Positions 21,950-30,288 of a stretch of DNA of 64,000 nucleotides are shown piece by piece. Below the pieces are notes generated by a model that was not told the DNA's origin, did no database searches, and saw only the letters and a program-made list of their open reading frames with translations. A program made the position numbers and the translations under genes. Origin of the DNA: Thermus parvatiensis (GTDB lineage Bacteria > Deinococcota > Deinococci > Deinococcales > Thermaceae); NCBI RefSeq assembly GCF_001535545.1, contig NZ_CP014141.1, forward strand, positions 992,001 through 1,056,000, given 5' to 3'. The first letter of the stretch is position 1. Every line of letters begins with the position of its first letter.

Positions 21950-23263
21950 TCACCTCCCGGGCGGGGGCCCGAAGGGGATGGGGGTTGTGGGGCCGGGCCG
22001 AGCGGGGCCAGGGCTTCCCGTGCCACGGGAGCCCCCTGTTCCCTGGGGGAGGACCACCTGGTCCCCCTCTTGGAGGCCCTCGAGGACGGCGACCCGGGTG
22101 CTGTCCTCGAGGCCCAGGCGCACCGGCACCGTCTCCGTGGAGCCGTCGGGGCGTAGGACGGTGACGGACGCTCCCCTGGGCCCCCGGCGCACAGCCCCCT
22201 TGGGCAGGAGAATGACGTCCTTAGCCTCCTGGACGACGATCTCCCCGTCGGCGCTCATCCCGGGGCGGAGGCGGGGGTCGGCGGGGAGGCGGACGGTGAC
22301 CTCAAAGACGGGGATGTTGTTGACCAGTTCTGCCTTCGGGCTTTTGGCCACCACCTCCCCTTCCAGGGTTTCGCCGGGGAGGCCGTCCAGGGTGACGGCC
22401 ACCTTCTGCCCCACCTGGACCTCTCCGATCTCGGTCTCGTCCACCTGGAGTACAAGGCGGAAGGCGGAGAGGTCGCCCAGGGTGAGGAGGGCGGTCTCTG
22501 GGGAGACCTGGGCGCCGAGGCTCGCCTCTTGGGACAGGACGACCCCGGAGAAGGGAGCCTTGACCTCCACCGCCTCTAGGTCCTCCCTTGCGGAGGCCAG
22601 GGTGAGCTGGGCTTGGCGGAGGGCCTCCTGCAGGGCTTCAAGCTCCTTAGCGAGCTGGGCTTCGCGGAGGTTCAAGGCCTTCCTCTGTGCGGCCAGGGCC
22701 GCCCCGGCGTTCTCCAGGGCCCGCTCGGCGGCGGCGTAGGCGGCCTCGGCGGCGAGGAGGTCCTGGCGGCTCGCCCCGCCCGCCTCGTAGACGAGCCGGG
22801 TGGCCTCGAGGTTCTGCCGGGCGGTTTCCAGGTCCTGCTTGGCGTTCGCGTAGGCGATCTCGGCGCTTTTTACCGAGGCCGTAAGCGAGGCGAGGGCGCT
22901 TTGCCCCTCGAGGCGGGCGTTTTCCAGGTTGGCCTCCTGGCGGCGCACCTCCGCCTCGGCCTCGGCGAGGGCCCGGGCGAAGGGGGTGGGGTCCAGCCGC
23001 GCCACGACCTCGCCTTCTTGCACCTCCTGGCCCTCCTCGGCGAGCCAGACCAGGGTCCCCGTGATCTCGGGGCGGACCTCCAGGGTCTCCCAGGGGGAGA
23101 GCCAGCCGTAGCCGGAGACGGTCACCCGGAGGTCGCCCCGCGTCGCCTCCACCACTTGGAAGCCGGTCGCCTGGCTTTCCTCCGGTTTCGGGCGGAGGAG
23201 GAAGAAGCCGAGGGCGACCAGAACGGCGAGAAGGGGGATCCAGAGGAGCCGCCGGGCGCGCAT
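21950..23263 (-). CDS. MacA/HlyD-like periplasmic adaptor
   Basis: About 437 aa. An N-terminal membrane anchor (LLWIPLLAVLVALGFFLL) is followed by split lipoyl halves (TGTLVWLAEEGQEVQEGEVV and VKAPFSGVVLSQEASLGAQV) flanking a long Ala/Glu-rich helical hairpin (about residues 90-215), then barrel and membrane-proximal domains. The C-terminus is Pro/Gly-rich. It links the inner-membrane ABC permease to an outer-membrane TolC channel. The start ATG overlaps the preceding tolC stop (TGATG). Confidence 0.93.
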   Translation of the reverse strand: MRARRLLWIPLLAVLVALGFFLLRPKPEESQATGFQVVEATRGDLRVTVSGYGWLSPWETLEVRPEITGTLVWLAEEGQEVQEGEVVARLDPTPFARALAEAEAEVRRQEANLENARLEGQSALASLTASVKSAEIAYANAKQDLETARQNLEATRLVYEAGGASRQDLLAAEAAYAAAERALENAGAALAAQRKALNLREAQLAKELEALQEALRQAQLTLASAREDLEAVEVKAPFSGVVLSQEASLGAQVSPETALLTLGDLSAFRLVLQVDETEIGEVQVGQKVAVTLDGLPGETLEGEVVAKSPKAELVNNIPVFEVTVRLPADPRLRPGMSADGEIVVQEAKDVILLPKGAVRRGPRGASVTVLRPDGSTETVPVRLGLEDSTRVAVLEGLQEGDQVVLPQGTGGSRGTGSPGPARPGPTTPIPFGPPPGR

Positions 23264-24286
23264 CACTCCACCTCCAAGAGACCCGTGAGGTCAACCCCGG
23301 CGGCCACGCCCAGGGCGGCCAAGGCCCTCAGGTAGGCGTTTTTCGCCTGGAGGAGGGCAAAGTCCGCTTCCGCCAAGGCCACCTCCGCTTCCAGGAGCTG
23401 GACCTGGCTTAAGGTTCCCGCGGCGAAGGCCTTTTGTGCGTTCTCCAGGCTGCGCTCCGCCGCCTTCCGGTTTTCCCGGGCGAGCTCCACCTGCCCCCAG
23501 GCGGCCTGGGCCTGCGCGTAGGCGCTTTCCAGGTTCGCCTCGGCCTGGGCCAGGGCGTTCGCCAGGGCGCGGCGGGCACTCTCCAGGTTCGCCCGGGCCT
23601 TTTCCAGGGTGAGCCGGGGGGTGTAGTCGTTGTCGGCGAGGCGCACCTCCAGCTCGGCGAGGGCCAGGTTCTGACGGGCCTGCACGAGGGCGGGAAGCCG
23701 CTCCTCTAGGCCCTCCCGCAGGGCCTCAAGCTCCGTCCCCAAAGCCTGGGGCTCGGGGAGGGGCAAGCCGGGGCTCGTCCACCGCTTTGCCCAAGGCCGC
23801 TTCCAGGGCCTTCACCCGCGCGGGACGGAGGGCGAGGGCGGCCTTCAGGTCCTCCTCCGCCTGCCGGAGGGCGGCCTCGGCCCGGATCACCTCCAGCTCG
23901 GTGGCGTTGCCCGCCTGCCGCTTCGCCCGGGCCACGGCCAGGTTCCGCTCTTGCAGCGCCTTTTTCTTGAGGAGCACCGCCTCCTGGCCTTGGGCCTCGG
24001 CGAGGGCGGTGTAGGCGGAGAGCACCTCCTCAAGCAGGGAGAGGGCCGCCGCCTTGGCCTGGACCTCGGCGAGGGCGAGGGCGTGCTCCGCCTGGGTCAG
24101 CGGAAGGATGAGGGTGCTTGGGTCCGCCCTGAGGGCTTCCAGCTCAAGCTGGGCCGTCTGCAGGGCTTCCCGGGCGTTTTGGTACGTGGGGTTTTGCGCG
24201 AGGGCGAGGCGGAGCGCCTCCCTCGCGTCCAGGGCGCCTTGGGCCAGGGCCAGTCCGAAAAACAAGAAAAGCCACCAACGCTTCAC
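23263..24286 (-). CDS. TolC-family outer-membrane protein, first copy (one frame break)
   Basis: GTG 24286; signal peptide MKRWWLFLFFGLALAQG. Helical TolC repeats follow (ALRLALAQNPTYQNAREALQ; AKRQAGNATELEVIRAEAAL). The frame breaks at 23770-23773, where one extra C/G is present; removing it gives VDEPGLPLPEPQALG and a protein of about 340 aa. The second half repeats the motif (AFAAGTLSQVQLLEAEVALA). It is shorter than most TolC proteins, so it may be a truncated or hetero-oligomerising form. Confidence 0.82.
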
Positions 24287-25539
24287 CGTTCACCTCCCAA
24301 AAGGTCTATTCCCATGGCGTCCATGAGGGCGTAGTGGGCCTGGAGGAGGTTCGCCTTCGCCTGCTCCAGGGTCCTTTGCGCTTGGAGGAGGCCCACCTCG
24401 GCCTGGAGGACCTCGAGCCGGGTCCCCGTCCCCGCCTGAAGCCGCTTCTTCGCCGTTTCCAAGGAGGCCTCGGCCGCCTTGAGGGACGTTTCCGCGGCGG
24501 CGAGCTGCGCTTCGGCGAGGAGCCGGGCCTGGTGCTTCTGCCTGAGGTCCAGCTCCCCGTCCTTCAGGGCCGCTTCCAGGGGGAGCTTGGCCTGGGCCAC
24601 GCGGTTTTCCAGGACCTTTTGGTTCGCCTCCTGGACGGGCGCGAAGAGGGGAAGGCTGGCCCCGGCGCGGAGGCTCGTGCCCTCGGCGGCGCCCAAGGCG
24701 GTGTACCCCAGGGCGTAGCCCAGGGCGCCCGCCCCCAGGTCCAGGCTGAGGCTGAGGTCCAAGCCCCCTTGGACCAGGCTCAGGGAAAAGCTTCCCTGGG
24801 GAAGGGCCCGGTCCCTGGAGGCCTGGGCCAGGGCCGCCTCGGCCTCCTCCAGCCGGAGCCTGGCCAGGGCGACGTCAGGGCGGTTCTCCAGGGCGGCCAA
24901 AGCCTCTTCCAGGCTCGGGGGGTCCTGGGGAAGGGGGAGGGCTTTCGGGGCCACCGCCCGCCCCAGGATCCTTTCCAGACGGGCCGAGGCCAGCGCCCGG
25001 GCGTTCTGGGCGGCGAAGAGGCTCGCCTTTGCTTCCGCCAGGGCGCTTTCCGCCTCCAGCACGTCCTTGAAGGTGGCCTGTCCCTGGGCCTCCTGGGCTT
25101 TGGCCGCGGCGAGCTGGGCCTCGTTTAGGGCCACCCGTTTCTCGGCCAGGGCCAGGTCCAGCTCGGCCAGCCTGGCCTCGAGGTAGCGGCCCAAGGCCTC
25201 CAGGAAGAGGGCGTTCCCCTCTGCCTTGAGTTCCAGGTCCGCCTGCTTTAGCGCCCGCGCTGCTGCGGCCAAGGCGTCCTGGGCGTCGCTCCAGGGTAGG
25301 ACGGCGAGGCTTCCCCCAAGGCCTAGGGAGAGGCTTTCGGAAAGGCTTGTCTTGGCGTAGTCCACCTGGGGGGCGAGGGTGGGCAGAAGGCCGGCCCGGG
25401 CCGCCTCCAGGGCGAGCGCCGCCTCCGCGCGTTGGGCCTTTAGGGCCGCGTAGCCCGGGCTTTCCCGCACCCAAGAGGCCAGTTCCGCGCCCTGGGCCAG
25501 GGCGGACGAGAGGAAAAGGATCCACCACACCTTGCGCAA
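24283..25539 (-). CDS. TolC-family outer-membrane protein, second copy
   Basis: 418 aa from TTG 25539 with GGAGGTGG upstream. Signal peptide MRKVWWILFLSSALAQG. Two TolC half-repeats of long Ala/Glu/Leu helices are visible (AQEAQGQATFKDVLEAESAL in the first; RLQAGTGTRLEVLQAEVGLL in the second), the duplicated architecture of TolC. Unbroken frame. It overlaps the first-copy gene by 4 nt, so two TolC genes are consecutively translated before one adaptor. Confidence 0.88.
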   Translation of the reverse strand: MRKVWWILFLSSALAQGAELASWVRESPGYAALKAQRAEAALALEAARAGLLPTLAPQVDYAKTSLSESLSLGLGGSLAVLPWSDAQDALAAAARALKQADLELKAEGNALFLEALGRYLEARLAELDLALAEKRVALNEAQLAAAKAQEAQGQATFKDVLEAESALAEAKASLFAAQNARALASARLERILGRAVAPKALPLPQDPPSLEEALAALENRPDVALARLRLEEAEAALAQASRDRALPQGSFSLSLVQGGLDLSLSLDLGAGALGYALGYTALGAAEGTSLRAGASLPLFAPVQEANQKVLENRVAQAKLPLEAALKDGELDLRQKHQARLLAEAQLAAAETSLKAAEASLETAKKRLQAGTGTRLEVLQAEVGLLQAQRTLEQAKANLLQAHYALMDAMGIDLLGGER

Positions 25540-25564
25540 ACGACCACCTCCTCGCTGCCCAAGG

Positions 25565-26781
25565 CTAGGGCGTCCCCGTTAGCCGGGGGTTAGCCGGCAG
25601 GAGGAGGCGGGCCGTGAGCCCGGTGGGCTTGCGGGGAACGAGGACGAGGGCACCCCCGTGGGCCTCGGCCACCTTCTTGGCCACGGAGAGGCCCAGGCCC
25701 TCCCCGGGTTTGGGGGAGGCCCGGAAAAAGGGCCTGCCCGCCTCCTTCAGGGCCTCCTCGGGCATCCCCGGGCCCTCGTCCTTCACCTCCAGGACGAGGT
25801 CCTCCCCCTCCTGGGAAAGCCGCACCTCCACTCCCTTTCCCTCCCCGTGGAGGAACGCGTTTCTGAGGAGGTTCCGCAGGGCCTGGGCGAGGAGGAGGGG
25901 GTCGCCCTCGTAGGGGAGGGTTTCGGGCCCCCGGTAGGGCACCCCGAAGGCCCTGGCCTCCTCCCGGGCGAGGGCGGCAAGGTCCAAGGGCACGGGCGTC
26001 ACCCGGCCTTCCCTCGCCAGGACGAGGAGGGCCTCCACCAGGCGCTTCATGCGGAGGAGTTCCTCCTTCGTCGCCTGAAGGGCCTCGCCCTCAGACAGGT
26101 AGCCCCCTTCCGCCGCCTCCAGCTGGGCCAAAGCGGCGGCCACCGGGGTCCTGAGCTCGTGGGCCGCGTCCCGGGTGAAGCGCTTTTCCCGCTCCAGGAA
26201 GGCCTCGAGGCGCTCCAGCATGTGGTTGAAGGCCTCGGCCAGGGTCTTGAGCTCCCCGCCTCCCTCGGGGGGCACCCGGTGGGAGAGGTCCTGGGAGTCG
26301 GCCACCCGCCGCGCCACCTCCGTGAGGCGGGAGAGGGGCCTCAAGGCCACCCCGGCGAGGTGCCCGGCGAGGAGGGCAAAGGCCAAGGTGAGGGCCGCTC
26401 CCGAGGCGAAGAGGGCCAGGCGAAAGCGGGAGAGGGCCAGGAGGGCTTCGGGCTCGTACCGGGCCACGGTGAGGGTGCCCCCGGGCGCCTCCATTACCCA
26501 GACCCGCCACCCCTCCTTCCAGTACCGCCCCGGGGCGAGGGGGGCAGGTCGGGGAAGTTTGGGCTCTTGGTCTCCGCCCCGCCCTGGACGAGCCGGAACG
26601 CGAACTCGCCCCGGGGGCTAGGCCGTCCCTCGGCGAGGGCGCGGGCGTAGAAGAGGAGGGAGCGGTCCAGGTCGGCCTCCAGGAGCCCCTTGAAGGCCAC
26701 GTAGCTCAAGGCCCCCTGGAAGAAGAGGGCGAGCCCGATGGAAAGGGTGAAGAAGAGGGCGAGCCGCGCCTTAAGGCTCAT
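25565..26781 (-). CDS. Sensor histidine kinase (one frame break)
   Basis: From ATG 26781, overlapping the regulator by 11 nt. N-terminal transmembrane helix (LALFFTLSIGLALFFQGALS), a short sensor domain, a second helix (FASGAALTLAFALLAGHLAG), a HAMP region, the dimerisation His in FTRDAAHELRTPVAAALAQL, N box LRNLLRNAFLHGEG, G1 DEGPGMP and G2 GEGLGLSVAKK. The frame breaks at 26539-26544, one base short; repaired length about 405 aa. It pairs with the upstream regulator and lies 25 nt before the tolC genes. Confidence 0.9.
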
Positions 26782-27430
26782 GGCCGAGCCGGTATCCTCC
26801 GGGCACGGTGCGCACCACCTCGGGGAAGAGCTTCTGCCGGAGGTAGTGGACGTAGACCTTCACCGCCCCCACCTTTTCGGGGTCGCCGAAGACCCGCTCA
26901 GCGAGCTCCTCGGGGGCGAAGACCCGGCCCGGGTGGAGGAGGAGGGTTTCCAGGAGCGCGAACTCCTTAAGGGAGAGGTCCACCCGCCTGCCCGCCACGT
27001 AGACCCCCCGCCCCGCCAGGTCCACCTCCAAGGGGCCAAGCCGTACCCGGGAGGCCTTCACCTCCGAGGCCCGGCGGAGGAGGGCCCGGACCCGGGCCAA
27101 AAGCTCCTCCAGGTGGAAGGGCTTCACCAGGTAGTCGTCCCCGCCCAGGTCCAGGCCCAAAACGCGGTCCTCCAAGGCGTCCCGGGCGGTGAGGAAGAGG
27201 ATGGGCCCCTTGTAGCCCGCTTCCCGCGCCTCTTCCGCGAAGCGGAAGCCGCCGTCCTCGTCCTCGGGAAGGCGCACGTCCAAGACCATGAGGTCGGGCT
27301 CCAGCTCCAGGAAGGCCTCCCGGGCCTCTCCCAGGCTCCTGGCCCAGCGAACCCCGTAGCCCTGGGCGGCGAGGGCCCGGGCCACCGCCTGCCCCAGGCG
27401 GGGCTCGTCCTCCAAAAGAAGCACCTGCAC
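26771..27430 (-). CDS. OmpR-family response regulator
   Basis: 219 aa from GTG 27430. Receiver with Asp8 and phospho-acceptor Asp51 in LMVLDVRLPEDEDGG, conserved Lys in DDYLVKPFHLEELLAR. The C-terminal winged helix contains VDLSLKEFALLETLLLHPGR and VYVHYLRQKLFPEVVRTVPG. It probably controls the kinase-TolC-TolC-MacA-ATPase-MacB operon that it heads. An upstream in-frame extension to 27493 is rejected since it would cover the -10. Confidence 0.93.
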   Translation of the reverse strand: MQVLLLEDEPRLGQAVARALAAQGYGVRWARSLGEAREAFLELEPDLMVLDVRLPEDEDGGFRFAEEAREAGYKGPILFLTARDALEDRVLGLDLGGDDYLVKPFHLEELLARVRALLRRASEVKASRVRLGPLEVDLAGRGVYVAGRRVDLSLKEFALLETLLLHPGRVFAPEELAERVFGDPEKVGAVKVYVHYLRQKLFPEVVRTVPGGYRLGHEP

Positions 27431-27436
27431 CCTTCC

Positions 27437-27442
27437 AGTATG
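27437..27442 (-). promoter_or_regulatory. -10 element of the two-component/efflux operon
   Basis: Minus-strand CATACT, then 6 nt (GGAAGG), then GTG 27430; leaderless geometry. It could drive the seven genes down to 20009, since no gap in that stretch exceeds about 25 nt. Confidence 0.5.
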
Positions 27443-27491
27443 GACCGGCCCGGTTAGGCGGGGGTTACCCTGGGGGCGCTGAGGCCACCCC

Positions 27492-28031
27492 ATGCTGCGA
27501 AACCCAGGTGGGGACGCTTAACGGCCGTCTAACTGGACTGCCACCGGCCTCACCCTGAACCACCCGGAGTGGTTCGGGGAGAAGGCCCCGAGGAAGCTTT
27601 CCGGGACCCTCCCCGGGGCCCCTTACCTCGAGGGCGAGGCCGTGGACTGGCTCCGCCTGGCGGAGGACCTTAGGGCCTTGGGCCTCAGGGGGCGGGTCGC
27701 CGACCGCGGGGAGGCGGGGGAGGAGGTCTGGATCTCCTTCCGCGCCCCCGGCTACGCCGCCGACGCCCAGGTGGACCCCAAGACGGGGGCCTACCGCATG
27801 GTGGTCACCGACTACGGGCTCGTGGCCGTTCTCAACGACCTGCACAAGGGGCGGGACGCGCCCGGAGGGTGGAAGCTCTTTCTAGACCTCTCCGCCCTGT
27901 TCCTCGCCCTGGTCAGCCTCACGGGGCTTCTCCTCGGCGTCCTCCTTCCCAAAAGCCGCAGGGCGGCCCTCCTCGTCCTCGGCCTAGGGGGCCTCCTCTT
28001 CCTCGCCCTCGCCCTCTACGCCGCCCGCTAA
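27492..28031 (+). pseudogene. PepSY-like small membrane protein with damaged N-terminus
   Basis: From about 27546 the frame reads TGLTLNHPEWFGEK, the juxtamembrane LNHP motif of PepSY-associated membrane proteins, then a PepSY-like region and two C-terminal helices (LDLSALFLALVSLTGLLLGV and RAALLVLGLGGLLFLALALY). The expected first helix is disrupted: ATG 27492 reads MLRNPGGDA then stops. One added base near 27500 plus one removed A near 27534 would restore MLRKPRWGRLTAVYWTATGL. A shorter protein from GTG 27642 (129 aa) is possible. Divergent from the regulator, so it may belong to the same stimulon. Confidence 0.55.
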
Positions 28032-28063
28032 ATCCCCCACCGCGGCTTCCGCCGGGGGCCGGG

Positions 28064-28069
28064 TAGAAT
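28064..28069 (+). promoter_or_regulatory. -10 element of the addBA pair
   Basis: TAGAAT, 9 nt before the ATG at 28079. No ribosome-binding purine run lies between, so the mRNA has at most a very short leader. Confidence 0.45.
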
Positions 28070-28078
28070 GGAGCCGCT

Positions 28079-30288
28079 ATGAAGCCCGGCCTCCATATCG
28101 TCCAGGGGCCGCCCGCCTCGGGGAAGACCCGTCTGGCGCTGGCGTGGGCCCTGGAGGTCCTCGGGAGGCGGGGCCGGGTCTTTTGGGTGGGGCTTCCCCA
28201 CCAGCGGGCCTATGTTTACCGGCTTCTGGCCGAGGAAGGGGCCTTTTTGGGCCTGGAGTTCCTCTCCTTTCAGGCCCTCTACTACCGGGTTTTGGCCGAG
28301 GCGGGGTGGCTTAAGCCCCTCCTTCCCGGAGCGGGGCGGGTGGCCTTGGTGGGGGAGGCCTTGCGTCGGGCCGGGGAGGGGCCCGTGGCCCCGGGGGAGG
28401 CCCGGCTCTTCGCCCGGGCCATCGCCGAGCTGAAGCGGTACGGGATCTCCCCCTTCGCCCTGCCCAGGGAGGGGGAGGCCGGGCGGCTTAGGCGGGTCTA
28501 CCGCCTCTACGAGCGCCTGAAGGCGGGAAGCCTGGACTACGACGACTTCCGGCACCGGGCCCTAAAAGCCCCCTTGCGCTTCTTCCCCTGGCCCGACCTC
28601 GTGGTGGTGGACGGGTTCCGGGAGGTGGGGCCTTTGGACCTCCGCTTCCTCCGGCGGCTTTCCGAACGGGTTCCCGTCCTCCTTACCCTGGAGGTGCTCC
28701 CCGAGGGGTGCGCCCCCCACCGCGTCCTCGAGGCCCGTCCGGTCGCCCGCCGGGTCTTCCGCCTCGCCAACCCCGTGGAGGAGGCCCGCTACCTCCTCCG
28801 GGCCCTGAAGCGGGCCCTGGCGCCCAAGGCGCTCGGGGGGAGGGGCTTGCCCCGGAGGACGTCCTCGTGGTGGCCCCGCCGGAGCGCATTGGCGGGCTCA
28901 TGCTCCTTAAGGACGAGTACGGCCTTCCCCTCGAGGACGGCCGGGAGCGCGCCCTGGCGGAGACGGAAGAAGGGGAGCGGGTCCTCGCCCTCCTCAACCC
29001 CTTCCCCACGGGGCGGGACCTTCTTGCCCTGGGCTTTTCCGCTTTGGGGCGGAAGGCGCTCAGGCTCGGGCTTGCCGGGGAGGAGGCCCTAAGGGCCTTG
29101 GCGGAGCGGGAGGGTTTGGAGGCGGAGTGGGAGGCCTTTTTGCGCCTCCGCACCCCGGGCCCCGACCCGGAGGCCTGGGCCGAGGCGGCCTTGGAGGCCT
29201 TGGGGGTAGAGGCCAAAGAGGTCTTCCTCTCCCGCTTCCGCATGGCCCTCCGGGTGGACCGGGGCGAGCCTTTGGCCTGGTGGCGGAGCCTCCTCCTGGA
29301 CGAGGTTCTGCCCCCGGAGGTGGGCCGGGGCGTGGCCGTCCTCCCCCCCTTGAGGGCCACGGGGGTGCGGGCCCGGAGGGCCTACGTGCTGGAGTGGGTG
29401 GCGGGCCGGTACACCCTGGGGGAGCGGGAGGACTACTTCCTCCTTGAGGACCTGCGGGAGCAGGGCCTCCTGAAGGGCCTTCCCCGGCGGCTTCGCGGGC
29501 TTGACCCCTTGTTCTTGGAGGAGCTTTCCACCCGGGGGGAGGAGGTGGTCCTCCTTTACCCCGAGGCCGGGCCCGGGGGGCCTGTGGAGCCCTTGGCGGC
29601 GGGGGAGCGGCCCGAGGCCCTGCCCCCGGCGAGCCGCCTCGAGGCCCTGCCCCAGGCCCCCTTCCGCCCCGCCCACCCCACCTCGCCCGCCTCCCCGCCC
29701 CACGTGGAGGCCCTCCGCCGCTATTTGGAGTGTCCCTTTAGGGCCTACCTGGAGCGCTATCCCCTCCGGGACGGGGAGGAAAGCCCCTGGCGCGCCCTGC
29801 CTTCCCCCGTGGACCTGGGGGCCTTGGGGGGGCTTTTCGCCGACGGGCGGGTGGGGCCCTGGCTTCGCGCCCACGGGGCCCACCTCCAGGGCCTGAGGCT
29901 TTACGTCCTCTGGCCCGGGCGGCGCTACCGGCTCCGCCTGGACGGGGTGCGGTGGGAGGGACGGGCGGTCCACCTCTACCGCCTCTTGGGCGAGGGGGCC
30001 GAGCCCGACTTAAGCCCCAAGCGGCGCTGGACGGAGTGGCTCGCCCTCAAGGCCCTCCTCCAGCGGGAGGACGTGGAGGCCGTTCACCTTTGGGCCTGGC
30101 CCTGGCTGGGCAGGCCCAGGCCCGTGGGGAAGGGAGTTTACCGCAAGGGGGACGCGCTTCCCGCCTTCAAGGAGGTGGAGCCCCTTCTGGAGAAGGCCCT
30201 CCGGTCCTGGGGCGCCTTCCCCCCGAGGCCCGGGCCCCACTGCCACGCCTGCGGCCTCACCGACCTTTGCCGGAAGGAGGAGGAGTGA
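28079..30288 (+). CDS. AddB-like helicase/nuclease subunit (one frame break)
   Basis: About 736 aa after repair of the G run 28835-28840 (one G short). N-terminal P-loop GPPASGKTRLALAWA. The C-terminal nuclease-like region has LECPFRAYLERYPL and CHACGLTDLC, giving the four-cysteine Fe-S pattern of AddB. In the expected nuclease position I see RYRLRLDGVRWEGRAVHLYR, without the D/E-x-K pair, so this nuclease may be degenerate. It pairs with the UvrD-like gene that overlaps it (GTGA). Predicted role: double-strand break end resection. Confidence 0.75.

Noticed and set aside
29952..30284. Upstream extension of the AddA-like gene through the end of addB
   Set aside because: It reads addB out of frame; the helicase begins at GTG 30285, just before motif I and overlapping the addB-like stop.
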